From contig CM062820.1 of the NCBI GenBank assembly GCA_031772625.1, forward strand, positions 86,472,069 to 86,536,068: a stretch of DNA of 64,000 nucleotides, written 5' to 3'. The notes under the pieces were generated by a model, which saw nothing but the letters and a program-made list of their open reading frames with translations, searched no databases and was not told the DNA's origin. This stretch comes from Pinus tabuliformis (taxonomy: Eukaryota; Streptophyta; Pinopsida; Pinales; Pinaceae). A program made the translations under genes and the position numbers. The first letter of the stretch is position 1, and every line of letters starts with the position of its first letter. Shown here in pieces: positions 43,031 to 55,799 of this stretch.

Positions 43031-46000
43031 GATAATAGAAATGGCACACAACAATGCTTCCACATCCTCATCCTTTCTTGAGAGTGCATCTGCCACCACA
43101 TTTTGCTTCCCTTTTTTGTAGATGATTTCAAAGTCATAACCCAACATCTTTGTGACCCACTTTTGTTGCTCTTCAGAGGATAATCTTTGTTCTAAAAAGT
43201 ATTTAAGGCTATCATGATCCGTTTTTACCTTGAAGTGTCTTCCCATTAGGTAGGGTCGCCATTTCTTAAGTGCATGGAGTATTGCCAACATTTCCTTCTC
43301 ATAAATAGCTTTGCTTAAAAACTTTCCCTTGATTGGACGACTTTCAAAAGCAATGGGTCTTTCATCTTGCATTAGAACAGCACCAATTCCATTTCCTGAA
43401 GCATCACATTCCACAATAAAGGTTTTTGTGAAGTCCGGTGTAGCTAAGACCGGTGCTTGGCACATTGCCTCTTTAAGATGTTTAAAGGCCTTTGTTGCTT
43501 CCGGAGTCCATGAAAATGAATCTTTCTTCAATAATGTTGTTAGAGGTGCTGCTATTCTCCCATAATTCTTAACAAACTTGCGATAATACCCTGTCAACCC
43601 AAGAAATCCTCGCAGATGCTTTATGGATGTGGGGATTTTCCATTCCTTAATGGCTTTAATTTTGCTAGGGTCTACCTTAACTCCTTCATGAGATACAATA
43701 TGACCCAAATATTCCACCTCCTGGACTCCAAAGAAACATTTGGATCTTTTTGCATATAATTGTTTCTCCTCCAATAGTTGTAGCACCCTGTCAACATGTT
43801 CAACATGATCCTTCCAAGACTTGTTGTAGATTAGTATATCATCAAAAAATACTAACACAAATTTTCTAAGGAATGGTTTGAAAATTGAATTCATCAAACC
43901 TTGAAATGTTGAAGGTGCATTGGTAAGGCCAAAAGGCATGACCAAAAATTCATAATGACCCTCATGAGTTCTAAATGCTGTTTTCGGAATGTCTTCAATC
44001 TTCATTCTGATTTGATGATATCCCGAACGAAGATCCAACTTGGTGAAGTAAATTGATCCATGCAATTCATCCAGTAATTCATCAATGACAGGAATGGGGA
44101 ACTTATCTTTAATAGTGAGCTTGTTGAGCTCCCTATAATCTGGACACATGCGCCATGATCCATCCTTCTTGTGCACCAATACTACTGGAGCTGAGAAAGA
44201 ACTTTGACTCGGTTGAATTATACCAGCCTCTAGCATTTCTGCAACCATACGTTCAATTTCACTTTTTTGGACATAGGGATATCTGTACGGCCTGATGTTT
44301 GGAGGAACACTTCCTGGAATCAGATGAATAGCATGATCATGATCACGCATAGGTGGGAGACCTTTGGGAGTCTCAAATACCTTGGAATGATTGTCCAGGA
44401 CTTTTTGGAGATCTGGAGAAATAGATGATTCCAATGTGGAAACATCTAGCGAACATAATTGTGCAATTACACCTCTTTGCTCCTTTTTTAGAAGCTTTGT
44501 CATGCCATTAGAGCTGATTATCTTTCCTGGTTTCCCTGCAATACCCCTTAATTCAACTTCCTTTCCTTCCACAGAAAATTTCATGAAAAGTTCTTGAAAA
44601 TTAAAAGCTATTGTACCCAAGGATTGTAGCCATTGGACTCCTAGTACAACATCAGCACCTCCCATTGGAATGGAAAGCATTGGGCTAGTCAATACATATT
44701 CTCCCATGGATAGCTTGATATTATGGCACTTTCCAGAACAATTTATTGTTCCTCCATTTGCAATCATCACTTGACACTCTGGTGCTGGATATAGGAAGCA
44801 ATTCAATTCTTTTGCTACCCTACAATGAATAAAATTGTGGGTGCTTCCTGAATCAATCAACACTATTACCTTTTTCTTCTTGATTTGTCCTTCTATCTTG
44901 ATGGTTTGAGGAGTGGTAATTCCCGCCAATGCATTACAAGATATGGTCGGATTTATTTGTTCTTCATCTAGGCTTTGTTCCTGGAATATATCCTCTTCTT
45001 TTGACCTTTCTTGCTCCTTTTCTTCTTCCTCTTCACAATCTATGTAGAATAATTTCTTCTCAGCACACTTATGACCTTTTGTGTATTTGCTATCACAATT
45101 GTAACAAAGCCCTTTTGCTCTTTTTTCTTCCAATTGTTGTGGTGTCAACCTTGTAGGTTGTGGAAGACTATGGGCAACAACACTTCCGTCTTTATAGTTG
45201 TGAATGGTATGCTTCCTAGTTGCCATAATTTTGCTTTCCATTTTTCTTGCTAACCTGAATGCCTTCTCTAATGAATCAGGTTCCCAAAGGCGCACATCAT
45301 GTTGGATATTATCCTTTAAAGACCCTATGAACACATCAATCCTATGCTCCTCTGGAATATCTTTTACCCTTATGTTCAATTTTTGGAACTCCTCAATGTG
45401 CTCCATTATTGAACCCTTTTGTTTGAGACTTATCAATTGGCTAAAAAAAGTGTTGCTTTTTGTATCCTCATAATGTGCTATCAATTCTTCCGTAAAAATT
45501 GCCCAAGTGATAAATTGTTTACGAGAACAAAGCCATTGATACCATACAAACTGATTTGGTTCCAAATATAAAGTTGCCATACGTACCTTTTGTGTGTTTT
45601 GCACATTATTGAGATCGAAGAATTGCTCCATCTGTAATATCCATGTGGCGGGATCCTTGCCATCAAACTTCCTCATATCGATTTTTGGAACATGGTGAGT
45701 CTTCGATCCAACATTAGAGTCTATGGAATCATGATTAACATTTCTTTTGTTCTCATCATGAGTTTCCTTTAGTACTCTTTCACCCTTAGTGACCATTTCT
45801 TGTAGCAACTTATTCATATTTATCTTCAATTCTTCCATCTTATCATCCATGCCATCAATTTTAGCGTCCATGCCATTCACCTTAGCTTTCATGCCATCCA
45901 TCTTAGCTTCTACGCCTTTCTTTAAACAGTCCATCTTAGCTTCTACACCTTTCTTTAAACCATCCATCTTAGCTTCTACATCTTTCTTTAAACCATCCAT

Positions 46001-46153
46001 CTTAGATTATGTTCCTTTTTGTGCAAGGGACAGTTGTTGCACTTGGTCTTGTAATTTTGATATATCATGTTGCATTTCTTCCTCTTCTTCATGAGTCATG
46101 CTAGAGCTTTCAGGTTCCTTACTAGGTGTTTGCATTTTCTTTCCTCGGGGCAT
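43010..46153 (-). pseudogene. Chromovirus Gag-protease-RT-RNase H polyprotein
   Basis: The likely start is ATG at 46151-46153 (M-P-R-G-K-K-M). An in-frame TAA at 46007-46009 interrupts it after 48 codons, then 1,045 codons are open from 46000. Residues counted from 46000: 1-60 are Met/Lys/Asp-rich 11-residue repeats ([11 protein letters not shown] type, probable coiled coil); capsid 100-270; knuckle C-Y-N-C...G-H-K-C 299-312; protease L-I-D-S-G-S-T 381-387; [11 protein letters not shown] 717-725; RNase H V-E-C-D-A-S-G 863-869; A-D-A-L-S-R-K 970-976. A one-base frameshift near 43015 moves the integrase out of frame. The catalytic residues of protease, RT and RNase H look intact. It is probably unable to make the full polyprotein unless stop and frameshifts are bypassed. 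Confidence 0.95.
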
Positions 46154-46815
46154 CAGTTACCGATAATAATGCTCTACTATGCCCTTTGAATTCCTTCAAA
46201 ATAAATTTTCAAACCAAGCTTAAGAAAAAATTTAAAAAAATCTACACACCTTTTTTCACTTTGTAGGAGCTTGATATTGCCTCTGATGTATCTCTGTACT
46301 TTCCAATCATCTAGTTCTGAAATTGTGACCTGTAGTAGCTCTCTGTGTCCTCTTTCCAATGCCACAAGTCTGATCCAAATTGGATTCTCCAAGAAAGAGT
46401 TATGCACAATCTCCCAAGATGACCTGATTATAGACCTTTCAGAAGAGTGAACTTGTATGAAGTGCCACGTGTACAATTTTCGACCTTTGGTTCTGAAACA
46501 GATATAAAAGAAACTACAGTCCGTCCTCTTTCTGTACCTTCTTACGAAATTTCAATCTGATCCCTAGAGAGAAAGTTATGACGATTTTCCCTAGGTCACC
46601 TGTTTTGAATGTAATTCAGGAGTCTGCAAAAAGACCAACTTCCTCAGACCATATCTCCGCAAATATAGCGCGAAAGATCTGAAATTCGGACCCAAGGTTC
46701 AGTGCGATTTCTTCTCAAATGGGTTTTTTTTGCGACTTCTGAAACGTCACAGAAAAAATTTATAGCGAAAATGCCACGATGACCTGTTTGGAGCAGCGAA
46801 ACCCTAGAATCCAAA

Positions 46816-46827
46816 GCTCTGATACCA
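46816..46827 (-). promoter_or_regulatory. Initiator tRNA-Met primer-binding site
   Basis: The minus strand reads TGGTATCAGAGC exactly, two bases from the 5' LTR. Confidence 0.9.
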
Positions 46828-46829
46828 AA

Positions 46830-47162
46830 TGTTATGAAACCAGCTCAAGAAAAGATAGAAAAAAAAGATCAACGCCTTAGAATTCAGCCTCTTCGAGGGG
46901 GCAACCTCCTTTACATTACATAAATGAACAATTCTTGGATGATACAAATGACAAAACCTCCTTTCTATATATAGGAGTCTAAGGAGTCACAATATAATCC
47001 AGCCGACCTAACAATAATAATATAAAGCCACAAAAATAACAATAGAGGGATTCTATGGGGCACAGAAATAACAATATGGGGGTAATAGGGGCACAACAAT
47101 ATAAATAAGGGGTATAACTACAATAGTAATGGGGTAATCACTAGTATTATAGGGACCCAACA
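46830..47162 (-). repeat. 5' LTR of the young chromovirus
   Basis: Same length as the 3' LTR. The differences all lie in the first 60 bases (ACCAGC/ACTAGC, AAAAAAAG/AAAAGAAAG, CAACGC/CAATGC, TTCAGCC/TTCGACC). The remaining 270 bases look identical by eye. Confidence 0.95.
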
Positions 47163-47167
47163 CATTG

Positions 47168-48795
47168 ACATGGCATCTTTTGTCGATAACGATTAAAAAT
47201 TGTCTAGGAATTATATTTTAAAATTAGATTCACATTGATGAAATGTGAAAATTTTGCTATTTAAAATTTTGTTTTGAAAATTTTAATGGTGTTTGAAATT
47301 TTGTATTAAAAGTATTATTTATAATAATTATTTAGAGGATTTATGTTTTTTTTAATAAAATTGTTTGATCAAATTTATAAAATCAAACTTTAAAATATGT
47401 TATTTAAATGTATTTTTAAATTATTATGATTGCTTAGTAAAAAATATATATCTTAAAATCATTTTCATTTTATTAGTTTGTTTGAAAACGCTAAAATTTG
47501 TTTTTTTTAAATCTATTAACATTAAAAATAACAACATTAACCTAGTTGCTAAACAATATTCATTAGAAAATTAATATTGGGGAATTTTATTCTAACTAAT
47601 AATATTTATAACAATATTAATTAGAATTAGTTATTTAACATTTTTTACTTAATTAAATTTAATATAAATTTTTAATATTTGTTATGATTGTTTTGGGAGG
47701 TATATATATATAGTTAATTTTAATTAAAAATAATATAAAACATGAATAATTTCATTTTCATTATGTTCCCTCTATTTGTTGTGAATATCACAATCTAATA
47801 TAAACTATGTGCCTTCCATTTTTTTATAGATATTATAACTCAATATAAATGAAAAGGATAAAAATATTTCACATTTGCCATAAATAAAATATTTTGATTT
47901 CCACGTAAAATAATATAATTTTATATCAACTTTACAAACTCAAAATAACTCAAGTAAAAGAAAATCATACATATAAGAGGAAGATATATAATTTTTATAT
48001 TTTATAAAAAAATTCAATATATAACTCAAATAAATTATTTGAATACCCATATTCACTAATTTATTTCCATATCAACTTCATATATATATATATATATAAA
48101 AAGAATAAAAAAATATATATTTTGATGTTGATTATAATAAAATATTCAGTGCCCACAAAGAAAAAATAATTGAAAGAGAAAAAAACAATTACTTTCTCAT
48201 AGAAGAAAAAGAAGAGATGTGTAATTTATTCAATTCTTAATTTAACATTAATATGTTACAGTTAAAAAAATATTAATAATAATAAACAATTCAATGTGTA
48301 TCATAAACAAATATTTCAATATGCAAGGCTAAACAATATTGATTTCTATTTAAAAATATATCACTAATAAAAAAATATTTTAGTTTGGAGAATATGGTCC
48401 ATAAATATGATATTTCAATGGTCATGTCAAGTGAAATATTTCAATGTGGTTTATGTATATCCATAATAAACATTAAAACACTTCTAAAATCTAAAAAGTC
48501 ATTAAAAAAACTAAATTATAAATTTATTTTTAATTATTATTATAATTATTAATAATAATGATAAAAATAATTAATATATATAAGTTATATATAAATATGC
48601 AACAAGATTCTTAACCATGAAGATTCGCCCCATTTGAAGATTCTTAATCTGTAGATAGGTGATGGGCCTCCTAAACAGGAACAATTCAAGGCTCATTTGA
48701 TTATCTTGTGGCACATTTAACCTCTCTGGCCCATCTAACCATCTTGTGGCACATTTTAACCTCTCTTTTTGCATTTGATAATATATTTTTCAAGT
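47168..48795. other. Strongly A/T-rich intergenic sequence
   Basis: No gene. Contains a TATATATATATATA run near 48080, and a 39-base tandem duplication at 48700-48765 (ATCTTGTGGCACATTT..AACCTCTC twice). Confidence 0.6.
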
Positions 48796-48800
48796 TATAA

Positions 48801-50916
48801 TGTCACACACCCAAAATTAGAATAACCCATAGAAAAAAAATTTATTAACTATATGAATATTCCAACCTTTGAATAATTACGAAGTATTGATATCATAAAA
48901 CAATCAAGATTAACATATACAATTGGCATCAAATTGATATATAAACTTTTCTATGGTTTTCACTTTACAATAATTACAAATTTGTTTAAATGTCAGCGCC
49001 ATAGTTTTGAACCCCGAGGAATGGAGTTACCTAAGTTCATGTGTAAGCCTTTATGATACCAATACTTGGTTTACTGCGATTTGCAATCCTACCATATCTT
49101 GTTCGTATTAACTATACAAACTATGTATTTACTACCATAACTCAACCTTACGGTGGCATTAATGGTTCTCAGGTTGTTGAATGCCCTAGGGTTGTGGTTC
49201 ACTTCTGAGGTGAATGTCCTGCCGCCTCCAACTGTAGTCCTCATGCGGGAAAATGTGCCTGATCTACGACATCCGGTCCTCCTCCAGATCGAACGGCTGG
49301 AGTTTTGTCTTGATGGACATAGTGTGGCCTGTAAGGGAAAATTCGTCATTTGGTATCTCTGCTGAATGTTTGCCTAGTCCTCTGGCTAGTTCGGTAGCCT
49401 CCCTTCTGGTAAGGGAATTATGACCTGTGAATTTCTTTTCACGAGTCCTAGATCGACTTCAGGTTCATCAGAGTTCGTTACTGGGCTGAACTACATTTTC
49501 TAGTTGCTGTAGCTAGTTTCTGGTTCACATCTTTCTCTAGAGAGGGTTGGCTTGCATGGTTCGACACTCAAACAGGTACCCATCTGTTGGTGACATCCTC
49601 TATCAAACTCCTCACTGCTCCTTTCCTTGTTTACTATTTTCAAAAACGGAAGGATGCTATAGTGTAAATCATATGCTTTTTTATTGCAAGTTGGTTCGTC
49701 TGTTGGACAGAACCCTCGGGATCTTTTCAATTCACCATCATGACATCAGGGTCCTCGGCATTTCTACCGAGTATGCGGGTTTTACCGGGATGGCCCTAAA
49801 GTTGTTCTCATATGATCTTACAGACTCTATGGTTATTTTTAATTTTAAAATCCATCTTCTTGAAGCCAAGAACTCATGGTGTAATTTTTTAAAGAATGAT
49901 TGTATAACTGTGTAAATCCCTTTCTTGATATTTGACTCTATTTAGCTGTAGAGCTTTGTGTTCGTTAATTTCTCTGTTGGACTTATTTTAATTGTCAACT
50001 GCCTATGGCACGAATCTTTTATTATGAAATTTTGTCATTTCACAAGCTATAAATGTTGGTAGTTGCTACTTTGCTATTGCGTAGTATGTATATAGTCATA
50101 TTGCTTATTTTCATTTCGAAACAACAATGTAATTTTCTATTGCTCTTGGGTTTGAGGGGATTTTGGAAACCCTTCTATCAAATTCGTTCAGAGATATTTC
50201 TATGAATGGTTTACTTGCTTTGACAATGCAAGTAATCTTCTGTTTGTTTTCCCGTAACAGAAACATTATTATTGTTTTTGTTTATGAATTACTTTCCAGT
50301 GCTAGGATTGTCTGTTATCTTTAAATTAATTTCTTCGATAACTCAAGCCCTTGCTAACTTCTGGGGTTTATGCAAGTTTTAATGATTGTTTTGCTATTGC
50401 AAAGCTTTCATTGGGTCTTGCACTAGAATAAAATATAGCAGGCCATACTTTCTTATGATTATTTGTGGTGATTTGTCACGATTGTTCCACTGCTCAGCCT
50501 GACGTCTCCCCCCGAGCTACCCTTCAAAGGGTATTCTCTTCAAGATTTTCTGTTCTTGAATGTAGTAGCTATCTGGTCTTAACCAGACATAGCCAAGGTA
50601 GCACTGTCTATCCCTACAGCACAATCCATTTCACAATTTTCCTCTTTTCCTCCAAGTCTCACATGCCCCCCATCCTCTTGATTCCTCGAATAAATCTTCC
50701 TTCTGGAAGTAGTTAGGGCTAGGGTAACAATAAACTATCATCCTTAGATGATTTATTCTCACTTAAATTAAACCAATTAATTATTGCCAAGATTCCAACA
50801 ATTCACTTTTATAAAATTAAGACATAATTACTATTTATATCAAAGTTAACCAATATTTAGTTTGTCCAAAAAAATACAGTAAAATAAATATTTACACATA
50901 TATGGGGGACATCACA
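48801..50916 (-). repeat. 3' LTR of the Tekay-like element (with a deletion)
   Basis: Begins TGTCACACACCC and ends GGGGGACATCACA, 2,116 bp. Relative to the 5' LTR it lacks about 365 bp between TTGTTCCACT and the CCCCGAGCT word near 50510. Confidence 0.9.
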
Positions 50917-50935
50917 TCTCCCCCCCAAGATTGAA
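50917..50935 (-). promoter_or_regulatory. Polypurine tract of the Tekay-like element
   Basis: The minus strand reads CAATCTTGGGGGGGAGA directly before the LTR, with seven G in a row. Confidence 0.8.
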
Positions 50936-52559
50936 CATCATTCCGATGTTCTTCTGTTGGAAATAACCCAAGAAATATCTCCCTCATGGTCCTTTCATCC
51001 TCCCAGGTAGCCTCCTCAGGCCCAAAATGCTTCCATTGTACTTTAACTTGGGTGATAACTCATCTCCGCAGCATTACTTATCTCCAATCGAGTATACTCA
51101 TTGGCTCGACTAGGAACTTGCCTTCCAGTTCTACCTATATAGTTAAGATAAAAGAAAGTTATTTTAATTATTTGGTAAAATCAGAATGTACTTCTACAAT
51201 GCATAATTACATACTCATATATAAGATAAGTTGACGAGGAACTTTTATTAATTTTTCTCCCCTTCACTTGTATTTCTTGCCAGTTTATTATGTATTTGGG
51301 GTCATAAACATATTTCTTTATAACAAAAATGTGAAAAACGTTGTGCACCCGTATATGGCTTGGTAAAGCAAATTGATAAGCTACTGGCCTAATCCATGCT
51401 AAAATTTGGAAAGGAACACAGAATCTGGGTGCCAATTTGGCGCAACCCATCCATTGAAGTGTACTTTTCTTGGCTCTAACATGCACGTAGACATGATCAC
51501 CCACTTGAAATTCCTGAAAGCTTCTTTTTTGGTCAACAAAGTTCTTTTGTCGATCCTGAGCGGCCTTTAAATTAGATCACACTTCTTTGACCATTTCTTC
51601 CATCTCTGCTAACATATCAGGCCCCAACATTAACTTATCTTCCGGACCACCCCAGTTTGAGGGAGTCCTGCATTTACGCCCATAGAGCACTTCAAAAGGG
51701 CTCATTTGTGTAGAAGTGTGATAGCTATTGTTATAAGTGAATTCTACAAGATGCAAGTATTCTTCCCACTTAGATGGTTGTTGCATTACATAAGTCCATA
51801 ACATATCCTCCACCACTTGGTTTACTCGCTCCGTCTGCCCATCCATTTGAGGATGGTAAGCAGTACTAAAATGTAGTTGAGTACCAAGCCCTTCGAACAA
51901 GGCTTTCCAGAATGCTGATGTAAATTTTACATCACGATTTAAAATTATAACCTTCAATATTTCATCCAACCTGAAAATATTCTTCACAAATATGTTAGCA
52001 ATTTGTACTGCCTTCTAAGTAGATTGTACCGGTGTCAAGTGGGCAGATTTGCTCAGCTTATCCATGACCACCATGATTGAGTCATTCTTTTTTCTTGACC
52101 TGGGTAGGCCTATTATAAAATCGATGGAAATAAATTCCCCCTTCCATTTTGAAATGAGTAATGGGTGGAGTAAATCGGCTGGATGACATTGTTTTGTTTT
52201 AACTTGCTGGCATTCCAAATAGCAGGCCAAAAATTCAGCCACCTCCTTATTCATGCCAGGCCAAAAATATTCTTTTCTAAGAGTTGTTATCAACTTCTGA
52301 TATCCAGGATGGCCGGCATATGGAACCTTGTGATATTCATCTAAAATTAAATCCTTAATGGCTTTTATATTAGGTACATACATTCTTGTTTTATAAATTA
52401 GCAAGCCCTCTTGGTTTACTTCATACCCAAGTTGTTGTGCTTTGTTGTTCAGAATTTTTGTTTGTTGCCACAAAGTTTGATACTCTGGGTCTTGCATTGC
52501 TGCCTCCTTAGTTTGTTCCTTAAATGTGTTTTGTGCTTCACTAAATGATATTTCATATA
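50936..52559 (-). pseudogene. Tekay-like integrase and chromodomain (broken)
   Basis: Zinc region: D-E-Y-H-K-V-P-Y-A-G-H-P and C-Y-L-E-C-Q-Q near 52200-52350. Core: S-I-D-F-I-I-G-L-P-R-S with Asp near 52115, and D-G-Q-T-E-R-V-N with Glu near 51835. The second catalytic position reads L-N-R-D where S-D-R-D is expected (near 51935), so the Asp has become Asn. After G-D-H-V-Y-V and K-L-A-P-R-F-C-V-P-F near 51450, about 100 extra A/T-rich bases (51135-51255) interrupt the linker. Then V-K-V-Q-W-K-H-F and E-E-A-T-W-E-D-E at 50985-51055 form the chromodomain. Frameshifts and stops are numerous. Confidence 0.85.
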
Positions 52560-54355
52560 AACAATTAGCTTTTCTACTTAGTGCTTCTGCGACATGATTT
52601 TATTTTCCTTTTAGATGTTTAGTTTCAAAATCTAACCCGCTCAGAAAATCAACCCAATGTGCATGTTTAAATTTCAAAGTGGGTTGTTTAAAATAATTAG
52701 TCAAGCTATGGTAGTCAGTCATTAGCAGAAATTTCTAACCCAATAGGTAATGTTGCCACATTTTTAAGGCATGAATAATTGATTTCAATTCCAAGTCGTA
52801 GGAGGAGTACCTCTGCTCTTGCTCTTTAAGATTTCTAGATTCGTAAGCAATGACTCTACCTTCTTGCATTAGTACACCACGCACACCTTCTTTGCTAGCA
52901 TCAATACACACCACATAATATTTGTTTGGACCAACAATGCTTAACATAGGTGCACTAGTGAGTAAATGTTTAAGTCGGTCAAAGATGTTTTGGCATTCTA
53001 TAATCCATTTAAAGACGTTACCTTTCTTTTGCAATGAGGTGATAGGGTACACTACCCTAGAAAAAACTTCAATGAATCATCTGTAATACCCAGCTAGGCC
53101 CATAAATGACCTTATATTAGCCACATCCTTGGTACTAGCCACTCCATTATGGTCTTTATTTTCTCTGGGTCCACAACTATTCCTTCTTTAGTAATGACAT
53201 GACCGAGATATTGGATCTATTCCTTAAAGAAGTCACATTTGTTGTATTTGGCATATAGCTGGTGTTCTCTCAAAACTTGTAAAACAATCCAGAGGTGTTC
53301 CTTGTGTTCTTCCACCGTCTGTGAGTAAATTAAAATATCATCAATGAAAATTAACACAAACTTGTCTAAATATTGATGGAATATGTTGTTCATAAGGCAC
53401 ATGAAAGTTGTTGGTGCATTGGTTAGCCCAAAGGGTAACACCACAAACTCGTAATGCCCATAACGAGTTCTGAAAGCATTTTTCGCTATATCTTCTTCCT
53501 TGATTCTAATTTGATGATAGCCCGATCGAAGGTCAATCTTGGAAAAAAAGGTTTTCCCCTTTACTTGGTCAAATAATTCATCTATACAAGGTAGGGGATA
53601 CTTGTTTTTGATGGTTAACTTATTCAATTGATGGTAGTCCATACACATTCACATGGTTCCATCCTTCTTTTTAACAAAAAGTATTGGGGCTCCCAGGGTG
53701 ATACACTGGATCAGATGTATTTCTTGTCAAGGAGTTCTTGCAATTGCATTTTCAGCTCTATTAATTCAAGTATGCTCATATGATAAGGAGCTTGAGATAT
53801 CGGTGCGGCTCCTAGCACTAATTCAATAGTAAAATCTATATCTCTTTTTAGTGAATGTCCCAGGATTTCCTCTGGAAATACATCTGGGAAATTTTGTACT
53901 ATTGGCTTTCCTCTATGGTAGAAGATTTTTATTTGGAATCAGAATACCCTACTTGAATGGCATAAATCTGGCACCCTTTTCAGATGCATTTGGCCAATTG
54001 GGAAGCTGTCATGGGTCTCAACTTTACAGGTCTTATGATCCCTTGAATTTCCTGCCTTATCATGTCCTCATCTATATAATCAATGGTTTTAGTTTTATAG
54101 TTAAGGAGAGAACATTTTTCCTCCAACCAGTCCCTGCCAATGAGGATATTATATGACCCTAAGGGCAACACATTTAAGTCTGCCATAATAGGTTGTCCTC
54201 CTATCTGTAGGAGACAATTATTGACCTTGGCCAACACTCTTCTTTTGGCCCTAGTAGCCAGTTGTACTAACCAGGAATTCTTAAACTTAACAGTCTGAAG
54301 ATTGCATTATTCTATTATTTTGGGGCTAACATAACTTAAGGTAGCTCCGGGGTCA
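52560..54355 (-). pseudogene. Tekay-like protease, reverse transcriptase and RNase H (broken)
   Basis: The protease active site reads D-P-G-A-T near 54340-54354, with P in place of S/T, and the fold continues to Y-N-I-L-I-G-R-D-W near 54150. RT carries [22 protein letters not shown], and F-I-D-D-I-L-I-Y-S with the catalytic Asp pair near 53345. RNase H follows with V-V-C-I-D-A-S-K-E-G near 52910, and R-Y-S-S-Y-D-L-E-L near 52800. Frameshifts separate the blocks. Catalytic residues of RT look preserved. Confidence 0.85.
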
Positions 54356-55735
54356 ATTAAAATAGACAGTTTGGTTGAAGATTTTACCTTCAAACTCAAT
54401 CATAGTTGGTTGGTACTCTGCCTGGTGGTCCTTAACAATAGCATTGATTTTTGGCATGCTTCTTGCCACTTCTCCAACTGTTGATTCCTCTTGAACCTGT
54501 GCTACCTGATCAGTTCCCCTACGATGTGGGCAGTTTTTAACATAATGAGGCCCTCCACATCCCCAACACTGTACTGGTGGTTTGGCTGCCATTTCCACTT
54601 CAGTCCTTACTGATTGTTCATTAGTCTTGGTTTTACTGGGGGTTTTTAATCTAGGTGGATTTCTATTCAGATTTATATTCATATGTCCTCTAGGAATCTT
54701 ATTGATCACAAATTTATTTATTTTATGACCGGAGGAAAATTTACTCCCTTTCTTGTCATTCCATTTCTTTCCTCCTTCCCCTTTCTTATTATTTTGTTGA
54801 TAGCATGCCTGAGCCTTGCGTATGACCTCATCCATAGTTTTTGCATTATCGAACTCAAGGCATTCCTTCATGAATAGTGGCAAACCACTGAAAAACCACT
54901 GTACCTTAGCCTTTTCTTCCCGTATGTATGGGATGTATCGCAACAAGGAGGTGAACTTGGTTATGAACTCATCTATGGATAATTGTCCCAAACGAAGGTC
55001 GTGAAACTCCTTGGCCTTCTCGTCATAAAATATTTTAGTTAGATACTTTTCTTTGAAATATCTTTGAAACTTATCCCAAGTTATGCTTTGTTCATTTACA
55101 CCACGAACTATCTTTACTTCCTCCCACCATAAGGTGGCTTTTCCCTGCAACTGGAAGATTGCCAATTGAGCTTTAAGATTATGATCATATTTGTACGGCT
55201 GGAAATACTTTTTCATGTTAATGAGCCAAGCTTTCGCTGCCTCCTCCTGTTCACCATCAAAAAGTGGAGGCTTAATCTTCCAGAATTCCCCCTGAAGTTC
55301 TACTTTTTGTCTCTTGCACTTGTTGTGCTCTAATGCATTTCTGGATTCTTCTTCCTAGTTGTCTTCGCCACCTTCAGTTTCTTCTTGTTTTGTATGGTAT
55401 TCCTGTTCTCCAATCATATTTCCCTATTTAGGACTGGGAATTATGTATCTCTGGTTCTGTCTATCTAACAGGCTTTTCATGATCTTTTCTTGTTCTTGCA
55501 TCAGTCGTTCATTATCTGCTCGAAGTCAAGCCATTTCTGCCTTTAATTCTTGCATAGTTTCTAAGATCGTGGGATTAGTGTTTCGCGGTTCTTCTCCCAG
55601 CTGCACCCATACTTCATGATTTGTCTCCTGAAATGTTTTTTCTCCTGCTCCTATCATAGTCCGGTGCGATATGGTTCCCATTCTTCTCATACTAACTATG
55701 CCTATTCTTGGCTCTTTTTTGTGCACATTACACAA
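54353..55735 (-). pseudogene. Tekay-like Gag (broken)
   Basis: The minus-strand capsid part is open from 55216: F-Q-L-Q-G-K-A-T-L-W-W, Y-F-K-E-K-Y, and Q-W-F-F-S-G-L-P. A basic linker leads to a knuckle C-W-G-C-G-G-P-H-Y-V-K-N-C near 54555, with all zinc ligands present. The N-terminal third (55217-55735) can be followed through several stops, including a TGA in A-x-L-R-A-D where CGA is likely. Zn-knuckle Gag proteins coat element RNA. The protease frame follows after a short linker. Confidence 0.8.
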
Positions 55736-55785
55736 ATACTATCAATTCTTGTCTTTCTAGAGGCCTCAGTTTTGGTAATCTGAGT

Positions 55786-55797
55786 GCTCTGATACCA
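55786..55797 (-). promoter_or_regulatory. Initiator tRNA-Met primer-binding site
   Basis: Exact TGGTATCAGAGC on the minus strand, two bases from the 5' LTR start at 55800. Confidence 0.9.
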
Positions 55798-55799
55798 CA

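Larger units (their letters stand above)
41235..47162 (-). mobile_element. Nearly intact chromovirus (Reina-like size), TSD CATTG
   Basis: Two 333-bp LTRs (41235-41567 and 46830-47162) differ at about five positions. A perfect CATTG lies at 41230-41234 and 47163-47167. PBS at 46816-46827, polypurine tract at 41568-41585, and a full gag-protease-RT-RNase H-integrase-chromodomain order on the minus strand. Total 5,928 bp. Only one nonsense codon and about three frameshifts were seen, so it is the youngest complete element here. Short LTRs and size fit the Reina clade of chromoviruses; clade is inferred. Confidence 0.95.

Noticed and set aside
46816-46827. tRNA-like sequence
   Set aside because: It is a 12-base primer-binding site beside an LTR, not a tRNA gene; no cloverleaf can be drawn around it.
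48060-48120. TATATATA run as promoter or origin
   Set aside because: Simple dinucleotide repeat in A/T-rich DNA with no gene nearby.
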